A stretch of DNA of 7,311 nt from Roseobacter sp. (GTDB lineage: Bacteria; Pseudomonadota; Alphaproteobacteria; Rhodobacterales; Rhodobacteraceae). How positions within the stretch are numbered: position 1 is the first letter of the stretch; each line of letters starts with the position of its first letter. Below the pieces are notes generated by a model. That model was not told the DNA's origin. It ran no database searches and saw only the letters and a program-made list of their open reading frames with translations. The position numbers and the translations under genes were made by a program. Below are positions 5,521 through 7,311 of the stretch, in pieces. Location: assembly GCA_024636425.1 (NCBI GenBank), contig JAGXHB010000244.1:1-7311 (forward strand), read 5' to 3'.

Positions 5521-6413
5521 ATGGTGATCTCCATGCCGTCCTGCGCAATCGTCCAGCCTGAAGCTTCAGCCTGCTTAAGTTGCGGCGATCCTGGGCGCAG
5601 CACAGGGTTGGTGTTGTTCATGTGGACAAAGATTTTTTGCGCAATGTTCAAGTCCTTGAACGCCTCAATTGATCCATCCGGCCCTGACATCGACATATGC
5701 CCCATCCGCTGACCGGTCTTTTGGCTAAGCCCCGCCGCGACCATTTCGTCATCTTGCCAAAGCGTGCCGTCAAAGAACACGGCATCGGCCCCGTCTGTCC
5801 GCGCGCGAAGGTCAGGCCGGAACGTCGAACACCCCGGAATATAATAGGCGGTTTTGCCATCAGCCTGCAGGCAAACACCGACCGTCTGCTCGCCTTCCAG
5901 ATCGGTCTGCACGCTGGCCCCCTCAAGGTAAAGCGGTACCTTTCCGGGCACCGCAAACAGGGCGGCGCGCAGGCCGGGCGCAATTTCAACGGGTTCGCCA
6001 AGCTTGATCGTCTTGCGCGTCACAAAATTAGGGTTCAATGCGTCGAACACCGGGTTATCGGCCAAAACGCCGTGTATATCTTTGGTGGCAAACAGCGTGA
6101 AAGCCTGCTGTTCACGCAAGGTCAGCAACCCAGCAATGTGGTCAATGTCGCCGTTGGTCAGCAAAATGGACCTCAGAGGTGACTGGCGCAAATCGGTGGG
6201 ATGAAGCACAGGTGTCTGCGCCAATTGCTGACGGATATCAGGCGACGCATTCAAAACAGCCCAATCTAAGTCGTTCGCGCTGAACGCGACCGAAGACTGC
6301 GTTTGCGAAGGAATCACCCCCGCGCGCGCCAGATTGCAGTTTTCACACCCGCAATTCCACTGAGGCAGCCCGCCACCGGCGGCAGCCCCAAGAATATGCG
6401 CACGAAATGTCAA
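5517..6413 (-). CDS. pqqB: PqqB, metallo-beta-lactamase-fold hydroxylase of PQQ biosynthesis (TTG start)
   Basis: PqqB belongs to the metallo-beta-lactamase fold and is reported to act as an iron-dependent hydroxylase on the tyrosine of the cross-linked Glu-Tyr intermediate. The 298-residue product begins MTFRAHILGAAAGGGLPQWN, the standard PqqB N-terminus, followed by the structural zinc motif CGCENC (Cys21, Cys23, Cys26). Other landmarks are LLTNGDIDHIAGL (84-96, with Asp91-His92), FFDGTLW (213-219), GHMSMSG (238-244) and HMNNTNP (264-270). I chose TTG at 6413-6411 because homology starts there, GGAAAG lies 4 nt upstream, and length then matches the family. The first ATG in frame (6551) would add 46 residues that are only pqqA read out of frame. 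The gene follows pqqA by 25 nt and overlaps pqqC by ATGA. Confidence 0.95.
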   Translation of the reverse strand: MTFRAHILGAAAGGGLPQWNCGCENCNLARAGVIPSQTQSSVAFSANDLDWAVLNASPDIRQQLAQTPVLHPTDLRQSPLRSILLTNGDIDHIAGLLTLREQQAFTLFATKDIHGVLADNPVFDALNPNFVTRKTIKLGEPVEIAPGLRAALFAVPGKVPLYLEGASVQTDLEGEQTVGVCLQADGKTAYYIPGCSTFRPDLRARTDGADAVFFDGTLWQDDEMVAAGLSQKTGQRMGHMSMSGPDGSIEAFKDLNIAQKIFVHMNNTNPVLRPGSPQLKQAEASGWTIAQDGMEITI

Positions 6414-6417
6414 ACTA

Positions 6418-6423
6418 CTTTCC
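6418..6423 (-). promoter_or_regulatory. Shine-Dalgarno site deciding the pqqB TTG start
   Basis: GGAAAG on the minus strand ends 4 nt before the TTG at 6413. Together with the family N-terminus it supports TTG over the distant ATG at 6551, which lies upstream of pqqA. Confidence 0.6.
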
Positions 6424-6438
6424 GCACGCAGTATTTGT

Positions 6439-6540
6439 TCAGAACAATACGCCGCCGGCGTCTTCTTCGCCTTCAGGTCCGTACATGTTGATTTCCATAC
6501 CGCATTCGATTTCGCGGATTTTCGGTTTCGTCCAAGCCAT
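6439..6540 (-). CDS. pqqA: PqqA, peptide precursor of PQQ
   Basis: A 33-residue peptide, the ribosomal precursor whose Glu and Tyr side chains become the PQQ skeleton. It starts MAWTKPKIREIECGMEINMY and ends in GGVLF. The conserved substrate residues are Glu16 and Tyr20, spaced E-x-x-x-Y as in all PqqA peptides, in the family setting GMEINMY. AGGTGG lies 7 nt before the ATG, and a sigma70-type promoter lies just upstream. The gene is too short for usual gene callers and lies in a different frame within a spurious upstream extension of pqqB, so it is easily missed. The acidic stretch after Tyr20 (EGEED) is a little unusual but compatible with the variable tail of the family. The stop TGA is followed after 25 nt by the pqqB start. 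Confidence 0.97.
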   Translation of the reverse strand: MAWTKPKIREIECGMEINMYGPEGEEDAGGVLF

Positions 6541-6547
6541 TTGATGC

Positions 6548-6553
6548 CCACCT
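6548..6553 (-). promoter_or_regulatory. Shine-Dalgarno site of pqqA
   Basis: AGGTGG on the minus strand, 7 nt before the pqqA ATG: a strong site, in keeping with the high expression PqqA usually needs. Confidence 0.75.
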
Positions 6554-6575
6554 AAATATCACTCGTAAGACATAA

Positions 6576-6604
6576 ACTATCATGATTTAGCGTTGGTGTG
6601 TCAA
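6576..6604 (-). promoter_or_regulatory. Sigma70-type promoter of the pqq operon
   Basis: On the minus strand a perfect -35 TTGACA (6604-6599) is followed after exactly 17 nt by GATAGT (6581-6576; 4 of 6 matches to TATAAT). This would start transcription about 30 nt before the pqqA ATG, in an AT-richer stretch than the flanking coding DNA. Spacing, hexamers and position agree, although no start-site data exist. The spacer contains TTAGCGTTG (plus-strand reading), repeated at 6660-6668. Confidence 0.7.
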
Positions 6605-6698
6605 TGAGACGAAGGTGCACTGTCAGAAGAAAACTTATTGAGGCGGGCAGGGCGCACACTTAGCGTTGCGGGATGACAAACACAGCCCCTTCAGCTGC

Positions 6699-6737
6699 TT
6701 TAAGATCAACGGCGAGACGCACTATCTTTGGCGGGCC
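6699..6737 (+). pseudogene. IS6-type transposase scrap
   Basis: A 13-residue plus-strand reading, FKINGETHYLWRA, matches the segment that follows the first catalytic Asp in IS6-family transposases (usually ...KINGE.HYLWRAVDHEG). It is bounded on both sides by unrelated sequence, so only about 40 bp of the element can be recognised. It lies between the pqq promoter region and an unassigned open frame, probably a leftover of an insertion that disrupted the neighbouring minus-strand gene. The match is short and made from memory, so confidence is limited. Confidence 0.5.
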
Positions 6738-7143
6738 TTCGCTCGAAGCAAAGTTGGCGGAACGTCATGTCGTAGGTGGCCACCGCAACGAGATCATTTT
6801 TCACCCGGATCGTTTGCCGTTGTTTCGGTCTGAAATGGGTAGGCACGGTAATTTCGGCAAACGCCGCGTCGGTTGGGTAATTCTCGCCGAAACCAAGGAG
6901 ATACGGACGTAGAATTTCCTCAGGAACACCTTCAGCTACTCGCGGGCAAAACTTCGCGCGAAGTTCATACAGGTGGAAGCCGTCGCGGCGCTCTCCGACA
7001 TTGGCATTGGACGGGGCGGGTTCTGGGAAGATGTAGGGTATTATGACTGGTACGCGGGCATCTGAGTATTTGCGCGAGAAGACATGGAGGTGTGATCTGA
7101 CAAAAGCTGCTTCGAATGCGGATACTAATCTAGATTGGCGCGG
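6706..7143 (-). pseudogene. Unassigned open frame without start codon, probable gene remnant
   Basis: A minus-strand frame is open for 145 codons between TAG (7146-7144) and TGA (6708-6706). It contains protein-like blocks such as VPVIIPYIFPEPAP, GFHLYELRAKFCPRVAEG, LRPYLLGFGENYPTD and NDLVAVATYDMTFRQLCFE. I do not recognise the family. No ATG, GTG or TTG precedes the first three quarters of the frame (the only ATG is in YDMTF), so it cannot be a normal complete gene. Its last ten or so codons are antisense to the IS6-type scrap, suggesting the C-terminus was removed by that insertion. The 5' end lies only about 26 bp after the terminator of the next gene. It could also be a chance open frame. 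Confidence 0.35.
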
Positions 7144-7169
7144 CTACATTCAAGATCGAACAGCGAACG

Positions 7170-7195
7170 AAAAAGGGCACCCGAAGGCACCCTTT
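7170..7195 (-). terminator. Rho-independent terminator of the gene at 7215-7311
   Basis: On the minus strand a 10-bp stem AAAGGGTGCC / GGTGCCCTTT, including two G-U wobble pairs, closes a UUCG loop on a C-G pair and is followed by five T residues. It begins about 20 nt after the TAA at 7217-7215. Read on the plus strand, the two wobbles become C-A mismatches, so the structure clearly serves minus-strand transcripts. Confidence 0.88.
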
Positions 7196-7214
7196 GCGAC
7201 TTATTGCGTATTTG

Positions 7215-7311
7215 TTACTTGGAGCCGTCCAAACCCGCCGCTGCTTCAGATACCATCGCGTCCAGTCTTTGGTCACAGACAGCCATGAAGGCTCTCAAAT
7301 CGGCGACACTC
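7215..7311 (-). CDS. C-terminal end of an unidentified gene (partial)
   Basis: The last 32 codons of a minus-strand gene enter from the right edge: the readable part runs SVADLRAFMAVCDQRLDAM, then VSEAAAGLDGSK and TAA. The frame is open to the edge, third positions are GC-rich, and the stop is followed directly by a strong terminator, which together make a real gene end convincing. The segment looks amphipathic-helical and soluble. It is too short for me to assign a family. The terminator separates it transcriptionally from the pqq operon. Confidence 0.6.
   Translation of the reverse strand, partial: SVADLRAFMAVCDQRLDAMVSEAAAGLDGSK

Noticed and set aside
7043..7288. Plus-strand open frame of 81 codons at the right end
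   Set aside because: It crosses a terminator hairpin and runs antisense to a well-supported gene end. No ribosome binding site or family resemblance.
1..7311. CRISPR arrays, tRNA or rRNA genes, riboswitches
   Set aside because: I looked for regularly spaced repeats, cloverleaf-like sequences and conserved rRNA blocks on both strands and saw none.

Overview
The window looks like a chromosomal segment from an alphaproteobacterium, most likely Rhodobacterales. This is inferred from the GC-rich coding, the style of the PQQ proteins, and remnants of a DUF6441 prophage protein and an IS630 element of the kinds common in that order. No rRNA or marker gene confirms it. The theme is the redox cofactor pyrroloquinoline quinone (PQQ): a complete pqqABCDE biosynthesis operon sits on the minus strand, and a probable PQQ-dependent sugar/aldehyde dehydrogenase sits on the plus strand. 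Debris of mobile elements lies between and around them.

Layout. 1-187: N-terminally truncated IS630-type transposase fragment (minus), running off the left edge. 188-393: leader of a two-gene plus-strand operon. 394-831: DUF2231-type membrane protein. 828-2147: exported beta-propeller dehydrogenase of the sorbosone dehydrogenase family, overlapping the previous gene by 4 bp. 2148-2462: no gene seen, two small stem-loops. 2463-2970: broken DUF6441 phage gene (minus) with an internal stop. 2971-3407: second IS630 transposase fragment (plus), frameshifted, about 96% identical to and inverted relative to the left one. 3411-6540: pqqE, pqqD, pqqC, pqqB and pqqA (minus, transcribed A to E), with ATGA overlaps at B/C, C/D and D/E. 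6576-6604: good sigma70-type promoter for pqqA. 6699-6737: IS6-type transposase scrap. 6706-7143: unassigned minus-strand open frame without a start codon. 7170-7195: intrinsic terminator. 7215-7311: C-terminal end of an unidentified minus-strand gene.

How the parts work together. PqqA is the ribosomally made precursor. PqqD presents it to the radical SAM enzyme PqqE, which cross-links its Glu and Tyr. PqqB hydroxylates the released Glu-Tyr unit, and PqqC performs the final ring closure and oxidation. The holo-cofactor would serve periplasmic quinoproteins such as the dehydrogenase at 828-2147, whose DUF2231 partner could be a membrane anchor or electron-transfer element (inference). No pqqF/pqqG-type protease gene is in the window.

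I found no convincing undescribed system. The most useful points are the small pqqA gene hidden in an out-of-frame extension of pqqB, the correction of the pqqB start to a TTG, the dehydrogenase/DUF2231 pair, and the IS630/prophage chimera that ends three bases short of the pqqE stop codon.
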